A DNA stretch of 38,891 nt from Desulfobulbus propionicus (GCA_002747135.1 PDTE01000028.1:1-38891); one strand, 5' to 3'. Counted from the stretch's first letter, positions 1-7,399 are shown. Numbers and translations: made by a program. The notes: generated from the letters alone by a model not told the origin.

Positions 1-153
1 GGACAAAAGAAAAACTATTCAGGAATGAGTTTTTGGGCACGAGGCTATTTTGTGTCGACTGTTGGTGCTGATGAAGAAGTAGTTCGAGCATATATTCAGA
101 ATCAGGAAAAAGAAGACAGTCGTATCGAACAATTGTCTCTGTTCAATAAGTAG
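1..153 (+). CDS. tnpA: IS200/IS605-family transposase TnpA, C-terminal part (cut by window edge)
   Basis: The frame is open from base 1 and encodes 50 residues ending at TAG 151-153. It contains the FWARGYFVSTVG and EEVVRAYIQNQ strings typical of the C-terminal part of IS200/IS605 Y1 (HUH) transposases and ends with the usual LSLF-type tail. These enzymes cut and paste single-stranded DNA by recognising subterminal hairpins, and matching hairpins follow directly (156-239). The catalytic HUH and Tyr residues would lie upstream of the window, so activity cannot be judged. The gene is only known to be partial because the window starts inside it; it need not be broken in the genome. Confidence 0.85.
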   Translation, partial: GQKKNYSGMSFWARGYFVSTVGADEEVVRAYIQNQEKEDSRIEQLSLFNK

Positions 154-246
154 ACGACCACCGAATGGTGGTCAGTAGATCTTTTTAACATACCGCTTTG
201 AGCGGTTCACAATTACAAAGCCACCGGTTTTACCGGTGGATACTTA
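1..246 (+). mobile_element. IS200/IS605-type insertion sequence, right end
   Basis: Downstream of the tnpA stop come three palindromes: gaccacc/ggtggtc (156-173), accgct/agcggt (192-206) and ccaccggt/accggtgg (221-239). The last has the ACCGG-rich form common near the right end of IS200-like elements, and the following TACTTACTG is a plausible cleavage-site context. IS200/IS605 elements lack terminal inverted repeats and make no target duplication, so the exact right boundary (about 240-250) is an estimate. The left end is outside the window. Confidence 0.7.
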
Positions 247-636
247 CTGTTTTTTGATGATTCGTTTGATATCTTTCTCTTTCATAAAGCCACTTTTTTT
301 GAGAATGAATGGTGTTAAATTGTTTTTTTCATTTTAGAGGCTTTTTTCTGTTTAAGCAGCTGTTTTTATTAAAATATTCCGTATTTTTTTCAGCACCTTT
401 ATCTTGTCTATTTTTTTCAACCCTGTGATTATACAAATGCTTTATCTTCCGTCAGTAAATAAGTAAGATGTCCCCGGAGCTCGCAAATAAGTTCATTGGC
501 CAGTCCATAGCAAGTAACAAAACGAGTTGTATACTTGTTTTTACAAGTTTTATGAAGCAGGCTTTTCGTGAGCCACTTTCCCCGCAGATTTGCCAGAAGA
601 GTCTGTTTTTTATGTGTCGCTGCAGCATTAAAGCAG
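247..636. other. AT-rich gene-free stretch
   Basis: About 390 bases rich in T runs lie between the IS right end and the 3' end of the minus-strand regulator gene. I see no convincing coding region: the short open frames lack ribosome-binding sites and resemble nothing known. Bases 636-640 (GTTAC) may be a decayed terminus of the dispersed element family seen throughout the window, since the sequence reads gtaactgctt on the minus strand. No other structure is evident. Confidence 0.4.
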
Positions 637-2028
637 TTACATTTTTTCTTTGTGTTTTCTCCAGTTAGGATGGGTTATGCCATGTTTTTTTATCTTGTAA
701 TTAAGCGATCTCGGGCTGATGCCAAGTTTGCTGGCCGCATTTTTCTGTACCCAGAGGTTTTCTTCCAGGGCCTTGATTATGAACTCCTTTTCATGCCCCT
801 CCAGTGAACCGGCTGCAGGAAGGTTTGGCGGCGGTGGTGGAGGAGTAACGCCTTGGACGGGAAGCTGAATTGATTCGAGATGAATAATCGTCTCCTCCTC
901 CAGAATAATAGCCCTTTCTATGGTGTTGGCCATTTGTCGAATATTGCCTGGCCAGTCGTAATGTTTAAGAATTTCAAGAGATTCAGGGGAAAAACCTCTG
1001 ATTGTTCTCTTCATTGAAGCCGCTTCTTTTCGCAACAGCTTTTCAGCTAGAGGGACTAGACAGAGTGGCCGTTCTTTTAAGGTAGGCAGAGTGACTGGCA
1101 GTACATTAATTCTGTAATATAAATCCTCCCGGAATTTTCCTTCACTTATCTGCTGGGGCAGGTCCTTGTTGGTTGCAGCAATTATACGTACATCTACTTT
1201 GATGGTTTTGTTGCCGCCTATACGCTCAAAGCTTTTCTCTTCAATGACCCGGAGCAGTTTTGCCTGGATTTCAAGCGGTATTTCTCCTATTTCGTCAAGA
1301 AAAATTGTTCCACCGTCAGCCTGCTCAAAGCGACCGATCCGTTGTTTTTCTGCCCCTGTAAAAGCCCCTTTTTCGTGGCCAAACAGTTCGCTTTCCAGAA
1401 GTGATTCAGGAATATTAGCGCAGTTTATCTTAATGAAGGGCTGCAGATGTCTCGGTGAATTGTAGTGAATGGTTCCAGAGAGAAAACTTTTCCCTGTTCC
1501 GGTCTTGCCTGTAATTAAAATGGTGGAGTCAGTGGCGGCAAATTTTTTCAGGCTTTTGATAACAGCTTTGAAATTGGGAGTTTCGGCTATAATAGCATCA
1601 AAACTATACTCAATATCCTGTTTCCTCCTCAGGTAATCTATTTCATTTGTCAGTTGACGCCTTTTCAGGGCATTTTGGACAGCAATCTTTATTCTGGTTG
1701 GTGAAAACGGTGGCGTTATAAAATCCTGCGCTCCCTTGTGAAAAGCCTCGACAACCAGCTCGGCCTTTTCTGTGGTTGAGGTAATGATTATGGGAGTGTA
1801 AGGTGATTGATTGTGGGCAGCGTCAAGCAATTCAAATGTTTTTCCGTTTTCTGGAGCAATATTAATGAAAACAAGGTCGTATTGATTGTGCATGAGTGCA
1901 CGTTTAAATGATGTACTCTCATTTTGAAAGGTAATGTTAGATGTAGAGGACAGTGCTTCTATAATACTGTTTTTACTTTCTCTTTGTTTTTCGTAGGCCA
2001 GGACAGCATACTTGTTTTTCATTCGCAT
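637..2028 (-). CDS. Sigma-54-dependent transcriptional activator (NtrC family) with degenerate receiver domain
   Basis: The 463-residue protein has three parts. Residues ~6-125 are a receiver-like domain, ~145-375 a sigma-54-interacting AAA+ domain, and ~420-460 a Fis-type helix-turn-helix. The AAA+ part is intact: Walker A GKTGTGKS (174-181), GAFTGA loop (221-226) and Walker B with LDEIGE (about 244). A proline-rich linker (PPPPPP) precedes the DNA-binding domain. The receiver has lost its phosphorylation site: the usual acceptor Asp is Asn56 (FINIAP), the N-terminal acidic pair is replaced by A-Y-E, and the conserved Lys before the final loop is Pro (ITPPFSP). It is therefore probably not switched by a normal histidine kinase; no kinase gene is adjacent. 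It likely activates sigma-54 promoters in trans. The start may be the first or second Met (MRMKN). The TAA stop lies in a GTAAC string. Confidence 0.9.
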   Translation of the reverse strand: MRMKNKYAVLAYEKQRESKNSIIEALSSTSNITFQNESTSFKRALMHNQYDLVFINIAPENGKTFELLDAAHNQSPYTPIIITSTTEKAELVVEAFHKGAQDFITPPFSPTRIKIAVQNALKRRQLTNEIDYLRRKQDIEYSFDAIIAETPNFKAVIKSLKKFAATDSTILITGKTGTGKSFLSGTIHYNSPRHLQPFIKINCANIPESLLESELFGHEKGAFTGAEKQRIGRFEQADGGTIFLDEIGEIPLEIQAKLLRVIEEKSFERIGGNKTIKVDVRIIAATNKDLPQQISEGKFREDLYYRINVLPVTLPTLKERPLCLVPLAEKLLRKEAASMKRTIRGFSPESLEILKHYDWPGNIRQMANTIERAIILEEETIIHLESIQLPVQGVTPPPPPPNLPAAGSLEGHEKEFIIKALEENLWVQKNAASKLGISPRSLNYKIKKHGITHPNWRKHKEKM

Positions 2029-2110
2029 TTCTCATGTTTCGATATTGTTTTTCAAACCCCATTTTTTGTAATCATATCCGACTTTATCATTGAAAGCAAT
2101 GTGAAATTAT

Positions 2111-2268
2111 GTACCTGCTCCCATCTCACCCATCTTCGGGCGATCACGACCTGCCGCATAAAGAGGATATAGCTGCCAATCGTGCTTGCCCAGATAGGGG
2201 CAGCCTGAGAGCAGTTACACGTTTGAGGCAGGTAAAACCAGAGAGGTACACACCCAGTGAGTAGTTAC
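2111..2268 (-). repeat. Family 1 foldback element (MITE-like), minus orientation
   Basis: This 158-bp copy runs from GTACCTGCTCCC to GTGAGTAGTTAC and contains the apical core (GCATAAAGAGGATATAGC). It fills the gap between the divergent regulator gene and tadA, 11 bp before the tadA start. The flanks do not show a clean 8-bp duplication, so this is probably an older insertion. Confidence 0.8.
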
Positions 2269-2279
2269 ATTTCAGCAAT

Positions 2280-2747
2280 ATGAGAATTATAACTGAACAA
2301 AATGACAGAGATTTAATGCGGATTGCCCTCAAGCAGGCTAAATATGCCGCCGCAAGAGGAGAGATCCCTGTCGGTGCTCTTCTGGTCAATCAGAAGGGAA
2401 GCATTGTTGCGGCCCATGGCAATAATTGCCGACAGGCACATGATCCAACAGGTCATGCCGAAATTCGGGCACTACGTGATGCAGGCCAGCAACTGGAAAA
2501 TTACCGGTTCCCGGGAACAACTATGTATGTAACCCTTGAGCCATGCGCCATGTGTGCTGCGGCTTTGGTGCATGCACGAATAGAGCGGATCGTCTTTGGT
2601 GCGACAGATGCAAAGGCAGGGGCACTGATATCAAAATATTCCATTGGCACGGACGGCAGGCTTAACCACAGTTTTTCCATTACCCAGGGAGTTCTTGAGG
2701 AGGAATGCAGGCGGATTTTAGTTCATTTTTTCAGAAAGCGGCGTTAA
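2280..2747 (+). CDS. tadA: tRNA-specific adenosine deaminase TadA
   Basis: TadA deaminates adenosine 34 of tRNA-Arg(ACG) to inosine in the cytoplasm, allowing one tRNA to read several codons. The 155-residue protein has the complete zinc deaminase signature: H59-A-E61, with Glu as proton shuttle, and P-C89-A-M-C92. The VHARIERIVFGATD stretch typical of TadA follows. Length matches the bacterial family (about 150-170). The ATG at 2280 fits the usual N-terminus, but no strong Shine-Dalgarno is visible because a repeat element ends only 11 bp upstream. It lies just before tRNA-Ser and is probably monocistronic. Guanine deaminase and other cytidine-deaminase relatives are less likely given the motif context. 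Confidence 0.93.
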   Translation: MRIITEQNDRDLMRIALKQAKYAAARGEIPVGALLVNQKGSIVAAHGNNCRQAHDPTGHAEIRALRDAGQQLENYRFPGTTMYVTLEPCAMCAAALVHARIERIVFGATDAKAGALISKYSIGTDGRLNHSFSITQGVLEEECRRILVHFFRKRR

Positions 2748-2818
2748 TTTAGCTTGTAAATTTTGTTAACCCGGTTTAATTATTTCACCCCATATCTATG
2801 GTATACGTGCAGATAAAC

Positions 2819-2904
2819 GGAGAGGTGACCGAGTGGCTTAAGGTGCACGCCTGGAACGCGTGTGTACGAGAGTACCGAGAGTTCGAATCTCTCCCTCTCC
2901 GCCA
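2819..2904 (+). tRNA. serT-like: tRNA-Ser (anticodon GGA)
   Basis: The acceptor stem GGAGAGG (2819-2825) pairs with CCTCTCC (2894-2900), followed by discriminator G and encoded CCA. The anticodon stem CACGC/GCGTG encloses loop CTGGAAC, giving anticodon GGA, which reads UCC/UCU. A long variable arm, as expected for class II tRNA-Ser, follows. Its 3' end is the integration target of the adjacent small island. Confidence 0.95.
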
Positions 2905-2906
2905 AT
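2890..2906 (+). repeat. attL-like 17-bp direct repeat (tRNA-Ser 3' end)
   Basis: Identical over 17 bases to 3949-3965. It covers the 3' strand of the acceptor stem, the CCA and two following bases. The sequences diverge immediately on both sides of the repeat. Confidence 0.75.
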
Positions 2907-3068
2907 ATTCTGCAAGTTACCGATAAAACAAAAAAATAAGGATTTCCCGCGCGGTCGTTCCGAAATATTCCGACGAGACTACCAGTCCAAAAACTTTCAC
3001 AATGCCTCCTTGCTTTCAGGCTGCCCAGATTCGGGTAAGCGCGATTGGCAGCTATTAAAACTATTTTC

Positions 3069-3226
3069 GTAACTACTCACTGGGTGTGTACCTCTCTGGT
3101 TTTACCTACCTCAAAGGTGTAACTGCTCTCAGGCTGCCCATATCTGGACAAGCACGATTGGCAGCTATAGCCCCTCTATGCGGCGGGTCGTGATCGTTCA
3201 GAGAGGGGTGAGCTGTGAGTAGTTAC
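3069..3226 (+). repeat. Family 1 foldback element, plus orientation, 8-bp TSD
   Basis: A 158-bp copy from GTAACTACTCAC to GTGAGTAGTTAC: the terminal 12-mers are perfect inverted repeats. It is flanked on both sides by ctattttc (3061-3068 and 3227-3234), an exact 8-bp target-site duplication. It sits inside the tRNA-Ser island upstream of hicB and is the only full-length copy not following the local orientation rule. Confidence 0.92.
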
Positions 3227-3296
3227 CTATTTTCTTCTAAAAACCTTGAAAAAGTTTTACAATTTATTTAAAAAGGGAACTATCGGAGGGAAAACA

Positions 3297-3611
3297 ATGG
3301 CGCAATTAAACATTGAAATGCGGGTGCCGGTCTGTATGCAGCAGGAAGGCGACGTTGTTATTGCCCGCTGCCCACTGCTGGAGGTAGCATCCCAGGGGTG
3401 CAGCGAAAAAGAGGCACGGGCAAATCTGGTTGAAGCACTCTCCCTTTTCATTGAAACCTGCATTGAAATGGGTACGCTTGACACAGTATTAAAGCAAAGC
3501 GGCTTTCGCCAAGTCGCCCAAAAACAGGGTGCCGATGGTAATATTGACGAAGTGAACATCTGCCTGCCCTATGCCACCCTGTCATCAAATGCTCGCGAAT
3601 GTCACGCCTAA
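3297..3611 (+). CDS. hicB: HicB-like antitoxin
   Basis: The 104-residue protein resembles HicB antitoxins: a partial RNase H-like fold with a beta strand pair, then an ARCPLLEVASQGCSEKEARANL-type stretch in which spaced residues match the usual P-x-L-x-x-x-x-S-x-G-x-x-x-x-E-A motif, then a helical LVEALSLFIE segment. HicB binds and neutralises the HicA mRNA interferase and usually represses its own promoter. The ATG at 3297 is chosen over the in-frame one at 3246 because GGAGGG lies 5-6 bases upstream of it and the family starts here. The gene overlaps hicA by 13 bases, implying translational coupling. It lies within the tRNA-Ser-bounded island, consistent with horizontal acquisition or an addiction role. 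Confidence 0.82.
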   Translation: MAQLNIEMRVPVCMQQEGDVVIARCPLLEVASQGCSEKEARANLVEALSLFIETCIEMGTLDTVLKQSGFRQVAQKQGADGNIDEVNICLPYATLSSNARECHA

Positions 3612-3835
3612 CTCCCGTCAGCTGGAAAATATTTGACTGCATCCTCAAATTACTTGGTTTTCATTTTTCCAGGCAAAAAGGAAGTCACCGGGTATATACC
3701 AGAAAGAACTTGGCTCGTCCTCTCATTGTCCCGGTACACAGCAAAGATATCGCGGCCGGGATCATCAATAGCAACCTGAACAGCTCCGGCACAAGCAGAG
3801 AAGATTATTTCGCGGCACTGGAGCAGTGCAGATAA
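3599..3835 (+). CDS. hicA: HicA-like mRNA interferase toxin
   Basis: The 78-residue protein matches HicA: a small double-stranded-RNA-binding-like fold that cleaves mRNA independently of the ribosome and arrests growth. The diagnostic stretch is LLGFHFSRQKGSHRVY, with the catalytic His in G-S-H, followed by IVPVHS and a K-D-I-x-x-G-I-I helix start. Length is within the usual 60-90 range. The ATG at 3599 lies inside the end of hicB. Antitoxin-first order occurs in several HicBA loci. The coding sequence is intact, so the toxin may be active and the pair could stabilise the island. Confidence 0.85.
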   Translation: MSRLTPVSWKIFDCILKLLGFHFSRQKGSHRVYTRKNLARPLIVPVHSKDIAAGIINSNLNSSGTSREDYFAALEQCR

Positions 3836-3906
3836 TAAATCTATCGGGGAGCTAACCGGCGAATGAAACGAGTCCGGTTTTTGTGATTTGTTACCTATTA
3901 ATAACT

Positions 3907-3935
3907 CAGAAAAAAATACTTTAAAAAGTATTCTG
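3907..3935 (+). terminator. Possible hairpin terminator after hicBA
   Basis: AATACTT and AAGTATT arms around a short A/T loop (about 3916-3932), extended by CAG/CTG outside. There is no good U run directly after the plus-strand hairpin, so function as a terminator is uncertain. Bases 3836-3906 hold nothing recognisable. Confidence 0.35.
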
Positions 3936-3948
3936 ATATTCAATAAAG

Positions 3949-3965
3949 TCTCCCTCTCCGCCAAT
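3949..3965 (+). repeat. attR-like 17-bp direct repeat (tRNA-Ser 3' end copy)
   Basis: Exact copy of 2890-2906 lacking the rest of the tRNA. It marks the distal junction of the island; the SRP RNA promoter starts about 35 bases downstream. Confidence 0.75.
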
Positions 3966-3998
3966 GCAAATATCATGATAAGATATTGGCGGCATTTC

Positions 3999-4027
3999 TT
4001 GACGATCTTGCCAGTTACGGGTATAAA
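3999..4027 (+). promoter_or_regulatory. Sigma-70-type promoter for the SRP RNA
   Basis: TTGACG (3999-4004), a 17-base spacer, then TATAAA (4022-4027), which is close to the sigma-70 consensus. It predicts a start near 4034, about 20 bases before the SRP RNA terminal stem, leaving a short 5' leader to be trimmed. Confidence 0.65.
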
Positions 4028-4056
4028 GTCAGGATACAATAAGCGACCTAAGGTTT

Positions 4057-4158
4057 GATAGCCGGGTCCTGTGCAACATAGAATCACGAACCCCGTCAGG
4101 TCCGGGAGGAAGCAGCGGCAGTGAAGCTCTATGTGTGCCACAGGGGTGCCTGGCTATC
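4057..4158 (+). ncRNA. ffs: Signal recognition particle RNA, small bacterial type (4.5S)
   Basis: The Ffh-binding domain is present at 4096-4118, with the conserved GTCAGGTCCGG and GGAAGCAGC halves. The outer strands close with GATAGCC (4057-4063) paired to GGCTATC (4152-4158). The RNA forms the SRP with Ffh and targets membrane proteins cotranslationally. The length of about 102 nt fits the single-hairpin type without an Alu domain. A T7 run (4159-4165) right after the terminal stem acts as its intrinsic terminator. That T run was used as target by the next repeat element, which duplicated it. Confidence 0.93.
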
Positions 4159-4165
4159 TTTTTTT

Positions 4166-4324
4166 GTAACTGCTCACAGCTCACCCCCTCTTTGAACGAT
4201 CACGACCCGCCGCATAGAGGGGCTATAGCTGCCAATCGTGCTTGTCCAAAGATGGGCAGCCTGAGAGCAGTTACACGTCTGAGGTGTGTAAAATCAGAGC
4301 GTTACACACCCAGTGAGTAGTTAT
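4166..4324 (-). repeat. Family 1 foldback element, minus orientation, 8-bp TSD
   Basis: Runs from GTAACTGCTCAC to GTGAGTAGTTAT and is flanked by cttttttt (4158-4165 and 4325-4332). The insertion is exactly in the ffs terminator T run. It lies between ffs and dnaX and separates dnaX from any upstream promoter by a long hairpin. Confidence 0.9.
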
Positions 4325-4346
4325 CTTTTTTTCAAGGGAAACTGTT

Positions 4347-6203
4347 TTGTCCTACCTCGTTTTAGCTAGAAAATCCCGCCCTCAGCTTTTTAGTGAAGTC
4401 GTTGGTCAGAAGACCTGCGTACGTACACTGCAAAATGCTCTGCGCAACGACCGGACTGCTCATGCCATACTCTTCAGCGGTATTCGTGGAACGGGTAAAA
4501 CGACCCTGGCCCGCCTCATGGCTAAAGCCTTGAACTGTGAAAACCTTCAAGAAGCTGAGCCATGTAATAACTGTACCTCTTGCAGACAAATTATTCAGGG
4601 AAAGAGTGCAGATCTCCAGGAGATCGACGGGGCCTCCAACAGAGGTATTCAGGAGATACGAGAATTAAAAGAGAATATACGTTTCATGCCGGCCTTAAGC
4701 CGCTATAAAATCATCATTATTGATGAAGTCCACATGCTCACAAATGAGGCCTTCAATGCGCTGTTAAAAACTCTTGAAGAACCACCTGATCATGTCTATT
4801 TCATGTTTGCCACGACAGAGCAGCAGAAAGTTCCGGTAACGATTCTGTCCCGTTGTCAACGTTATGAACTCAAACGTATTGCCTCAACTGAACTTGCAGG
4901 ATATTTCAAAAAAATAGCTGAAAGTGAACGGGTAGAGATCGAGCCGGTTGCGCTTGAGATGATTGCCGGAGAAGCTGATGGCAGTGTACGGGATGGCTTG
5001 AGTCTGCTGGATCAAATATTTTCTTATAGCGAAGACAAGATTACCGCTGAAGATGTTTCAACCATTCTAGGTATGGCCAGCCTTGATACTGTTGCCAGGA
5101 TTGTTGATGCCGTAATGGATAAAGATTTAGCAACTGTTTATACCCTGCTTGAGCGTGTCTACAGCGCGGGTATTGATTCAGGCCGACTGCGAAACGACAT
5201 TTTGATTTGGGTTCGAAAATTGATCATTTGCCTTGTTAATGCGAACAGCCCCCTGTTGCAGGCGGCAGATGGCGAACTTGATCTTTTAAAAGAAACTGCT
5301 GAAAAATATACGCTTGAGTCGTTGACCTGTGTATTTCAGTTATTGCTGGAAGGATTTGAAAAAATACATTATTCAGCCTCTCCCCGACTGGCGCTGGAGT
5401 TGGTGCTGCTTAAAATTGTGCAGGTGGGAAACGTAGTATCGGTTGCCAGCCTTGTGTCCTCATTTAACAGGCTTCTTGATGGTGCTGATGTTGAGCCGTT
5501 GACAGAAATTGATGCTCCAGATAATACTGCCCAGCCGTCTTTAAGAGAAGGATCAAAAGACGGGCAGGTGGACATAAACGATCACCAAAAGGATTTTGCT
5601 GAAAAAGAAAAAATAATCAGCGAAAAAAAACATGCAAGAAGTGAACAGAATCAACCTGCAATAAACAATGCAGCATGTGCAGAAAGAAAGTCATCGAACC
5701 AAAAAACATTTTCTCAATCTGATGAAGATGTTCACAAGGCTGTGGCTCAGGGTAAGCCTTCTAAAAAGGCTGCAGAAAATGACAAGGTTAAAGAAAAAGG
5801 GGGAAAGGATATTCGCCGTGACTGGGACGACTTTCTCAAATATGTTCATGACAGGCAACCATGGCTATCTGCGGCGCTGAAAGAATCAACCTCTATAAAA
5901 AAAGAAGGGGCAGTCCTTCATATTCATTATGATGACAGCTTTGAGTGTGCGCTGATTAAGCAAAAAGAGTATATAAAGCCACTGACAGAATATCTTCTCG
6001 ACTTTTTTCAGGAAAATCTTGCGATATGCTTTGATGTCTCTGGCGGTACCGGGGGTGAGATCAATCCAGAGGACGGGCAGAAACCTCATATAGAAAGAAA
6101 GAAACTGGCCAATGATCCATTGGTGCTGTCAGCACTTGAAATATTTAATGGTCAGGTAGGTGATATTCGAACCGGCCAGAGGTTCAGGAGGACACTAGGC
6201 TGA
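4347..6203 (+). CDS. dnaX: DNA polymerase III subunit gamma/tau
   Basis: DnaX is the ATPase of the clamp loader, which places the beta clamp on primed DNA and tethers polymerase cores. The 618-residue protein has an N-terminal AAA+ region with Walker A GIRGTGKT (45-52), zinc Cys 64/73/76/79, Walker B IIDEVH (125-129), sensor ATTE (155-158) and SRC (168-170). A clamp-loader lid follows, then a long charged low-complexity linker (~390-490) and a C-terminal tau domain (~495-600). Translation starts at TTG (4347), giving the family's N-terminus SYLVLARKSRPQ; AAGGGA is 7 bases upstream. No A-run slippage site was identified with confidence, though several A runs occur in the linker. It precedes ybaB and recR, the common dnaX-ybaB-recR order. 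Confidence 0.95.
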   Translation: MSYLVLARKSRPQLFSEVVGQKTCVRTLQNALRNDRTAHAILFSGIRGTGKTTLARLMAKALNCENLQEAEPCNNCTSCRQIIQGKSADLQEIDGASNRGIQEIRELKENIRFMPALSRYKIIIIDEVHMLTNEAFNALLKTLEEPPDHVYFMFATTEQQKVPVTILSRCQRYELKRIASTELAGYFKKIAESERVEIEPVALEMIAGEADGSVRDGLSLLDQIFSYSEDKITAEDVSTILGMASLDTVARIVDAVMDKDLATVYTLLERVYSAGIDSGRLRNDILIWVRKLIICLVNANSPLLQAADGELDLLKETAEKYTLESLTCVFQLLLEGFEKIHYSASPRLALELVLLKIVQVGNVVSVASLVSSFNRLLDGADVEPLTEIDAPDNTAQPSLREGSKDGQVDINDHQKDFAEKEKIISEKKHARSEQNQPAINNAACAERKSSNQKTFSQSDEDVHKAVAQGKPSKKAAENDKVKEKGGKDIRRDWDDFLKYVHDRQPWLSAALKESTSIKKEGAVLHIHYDDSFECALIKQKEYIKPLTEYLLDFFQENLAICFDVSGGTGGEINPEDGQKPHIERKKLANDPLVLSALEIFNGQVGDIRTGQRFRRTLG

Positions 6204-6215
6204 TGAAGAAGAAAG

Positions 6216-6325
6216 GTGACTGCTCCCAACTCGTCTATATTTGAGCGAACTCAAAGCAGGTACGGGCCTTAAAAGCATGTGAAACCAAGGGGGGAGTCCC
6301 TGTGCCTAGCAGCGAGGAAAGACAA
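6216..6325 (-). repeat. Decayed family 1 element
   Basis: Begins GTGACTGCTCCC, has GCAGGTAC in the middle and an arm-like AAGCATGTGAAACCAAGG segment, but the apical core is missing. It occupies the dnaX-ybaB gap. No target duplication is visible. Confidence 0.45.
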
Positions 6326-6350
6326 AAAACTATAACAGGTTACAATAACA

Positions 6351-6659
6351 ATGAATATGAATGATTTGATAAAGCAGGCCCAACAGTTTCAGGAAAAGCT
6401 CTCAGGAGTACAGCAAGAGCTTTCACAAAAGCGAGTCGTCGGGAGTGCCGGGGCCGGAATGGTCTCAGCCGAGTTCAACGGCAATGGTGAATTGTTACAT
6501 TTGCGTATAGAGCCGGGCATAATCAAACCCGATGAAGTTCAGCTGCTTCAGGATTTAGTCGTCTCTGCAGTGAACGACGGCCTGCATAAGTCAAAACAGA
6601 TGGGGAAAGAAGAAATGACGAAACTGACTGGCGGGTTAAATATTCCCGGGCTTACTTAA
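6351..6659 (+). CDS. ybaB: YbaB/EbfC-family nucleoid-associated protein
   Basis: The 102-residue protein matches the small dimeric DNA-binding YbaB/EbfC family: an N-terminal helix rich in Gln/Lys (LIKQAQQFQEKL), a central GAGMVSAEFNGNGELLHLRIEP beta region seen across the family, and a C-terminal helix with KEEMTKLTGG. It binds DNA and influences nucleoid structure and expression. Its place between dnaX and recR is the classic arrangement. The ATG at 6351 follows an A-rich leader without a strong Shine-Dalgarno; the M-N-M-N start makes 6351 or 6357 possible. Confidence 0.9.
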   Translation: MNMNDLIKQAQQFQEKLSGVQQELSQKRVVGSAGAGMVSAEFNGNGELLHLRIEPGIIKPDEVQLLQDLVVSAVNDGLHKSKQMGKEEMTKLTGGLNIPGLT

Positions 6660-6680
6660 TCGAAGCCGGGAAGGTTAACC

Positions 6681-7283
6681 ATGCATATTGTTCCTCCTGC
6701 TCTTGACAGATTAATCAGGGAGCTGGGTACTCTCCCCGGTATCGGAGAGAAAACCGCAACCAGGCTTGCATTGTACATTCTCAGAAGGCCTGCATCCGAG
6801 GCGGCAAAAATTGCGGAGGCGTTTAGTCAGCTGCACAACTGTATAGGGCTTTGCTCCACCTGTTATACTTTTTGTGAAGAAGACCAGTGTGACGTATGCC
6901 GTGATCAGAGCAGAACACGTTCACTGGTGTGTGTCGTAGAAGAACCTGGTGATTTACTGGCCATTGAAAAAACAGCCAGCTTTCAGGGCGTGTATCATAT
7001 CCTTCATGGTTCACTGGCACCAATGGACGGAATAGGGCCAGATGAATTGAAAATAAAAGAACTGCTTAAACGGATAAAGACAGATGGTATTCAAGAGGTT
7101 TTAATTGCCACCAGTTCGACCGTTCCAGGGGAGGCAACAGCCTCTTATCTGATTGATATATTGGAGAAATTTTCTGTTCGTACAAGTAGGCTGGCTTGTG
7201 GCATACCCATGGGAATGGATATAAAATACGCGGATATTCATACTCTTGGCCGGGCAATAGAAACCCGCCAGCAGTGCTCCTGA
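6681..7283 (+). CDS. recR: Recombination mediator protein RecR
   Basis: RecR acts with RecO/RecF to load RecA at gaps and stalled forks. The 200-residue protein has an N-terminal helix-hairpin-helix (LGTLPGIGEKTATRLALYIL), a four-Cys zinc site (C58, C61, C70, C73) and a Toprim domain starting at VVEEPGDLLAIE (86-96). A C-terminal Walker-like region ends with LACGIPMGMDIKYAD. Length equals the family norm of about 200. It starts 21 bases after the ybaB stop, with CGGGAAGG as the likely ribosome site, so the two genes are cotranscribed. Confidence 0.95.
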   Translation: MHIVPPALDRLIRELGTLPGIGEKTATRLALYILRRPASEAAKIAEAFSQLHNCIGLCSTCYTFCEEDQCDVCRDQSRTRSLVCVVEEPGDLLAIEKTASFQGVYHILHGSLAPMDGIGPDELKIKELLKRIKTDGIQEVLIATSSTVPGEATASYLIDILEKFSVRTSRLACGIPMGMDIKYADIHTLGRAIETRQQCS

Positions 7284-7311
7284 AACGGCTCGCAAAAGCC
7301 CTGTTTTGTTC

Positions 7312-7340
7312 TTGACAAAATTAGATATTATAAGTAATAA
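7312..7340 (+). promoter_or_regulatory. Sigma-70-type promoter upstream of tRNA-Val
   Basis: A perfect TTGACA (7312-7317), 17-base spacer and TAATAA (7335-7340). It would start transcription about 50 bases before tRNA-Val and could also feed thrS if the intervening hairpin is leaky. Confidence 0.6.
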
Positions 7341-7399
7341 TTGAAAATTGCTCTTTTTATTTCTTGAATCTGAAATGCTTCAAGAAAACAGTTTTATAT

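Larger units (their letters stand above)
2890..3965 (+). mobile_element. Small tRNA-Ser-integrated island carrying hicBA
   Basis: The last 15 bases of tRNA-Ser plus two more (2890-2906, tctccctctccgccaat) recur exactly at 3949-3965, 1,059 bp downstream, with no tRNA body attached. A direct repeat of a tRNA 3' end is the hallmark of attL/attR created by tyrosine-recombinase integration. The enclosed DNA holds a hicB-hicA toxin-antitoxin pair and a family 1 repeat, but no integrase. It is therefore either a remnant of a larger island or a satellite mobilised in trans. The two repeat ends flank everything between tRNA-Ser and the SRP RNA promoter region. Confidence 0.75.

Noticed and set aside
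468..807. Two short plus-strand open frames (66 and 79 codons)
   Set aside because: They overlap each other and the 3' end of the regulator gene, lack ribosome sites and show no recognisable motif.
2144..2389. 81-codon minus-strand frame across the repeat and tadA start
   Set aside because: Encoded by the foldback element and antisense to tadA; similar frames appear in other copies (for example 9160-9687), as expected for repeat-derived shadows.
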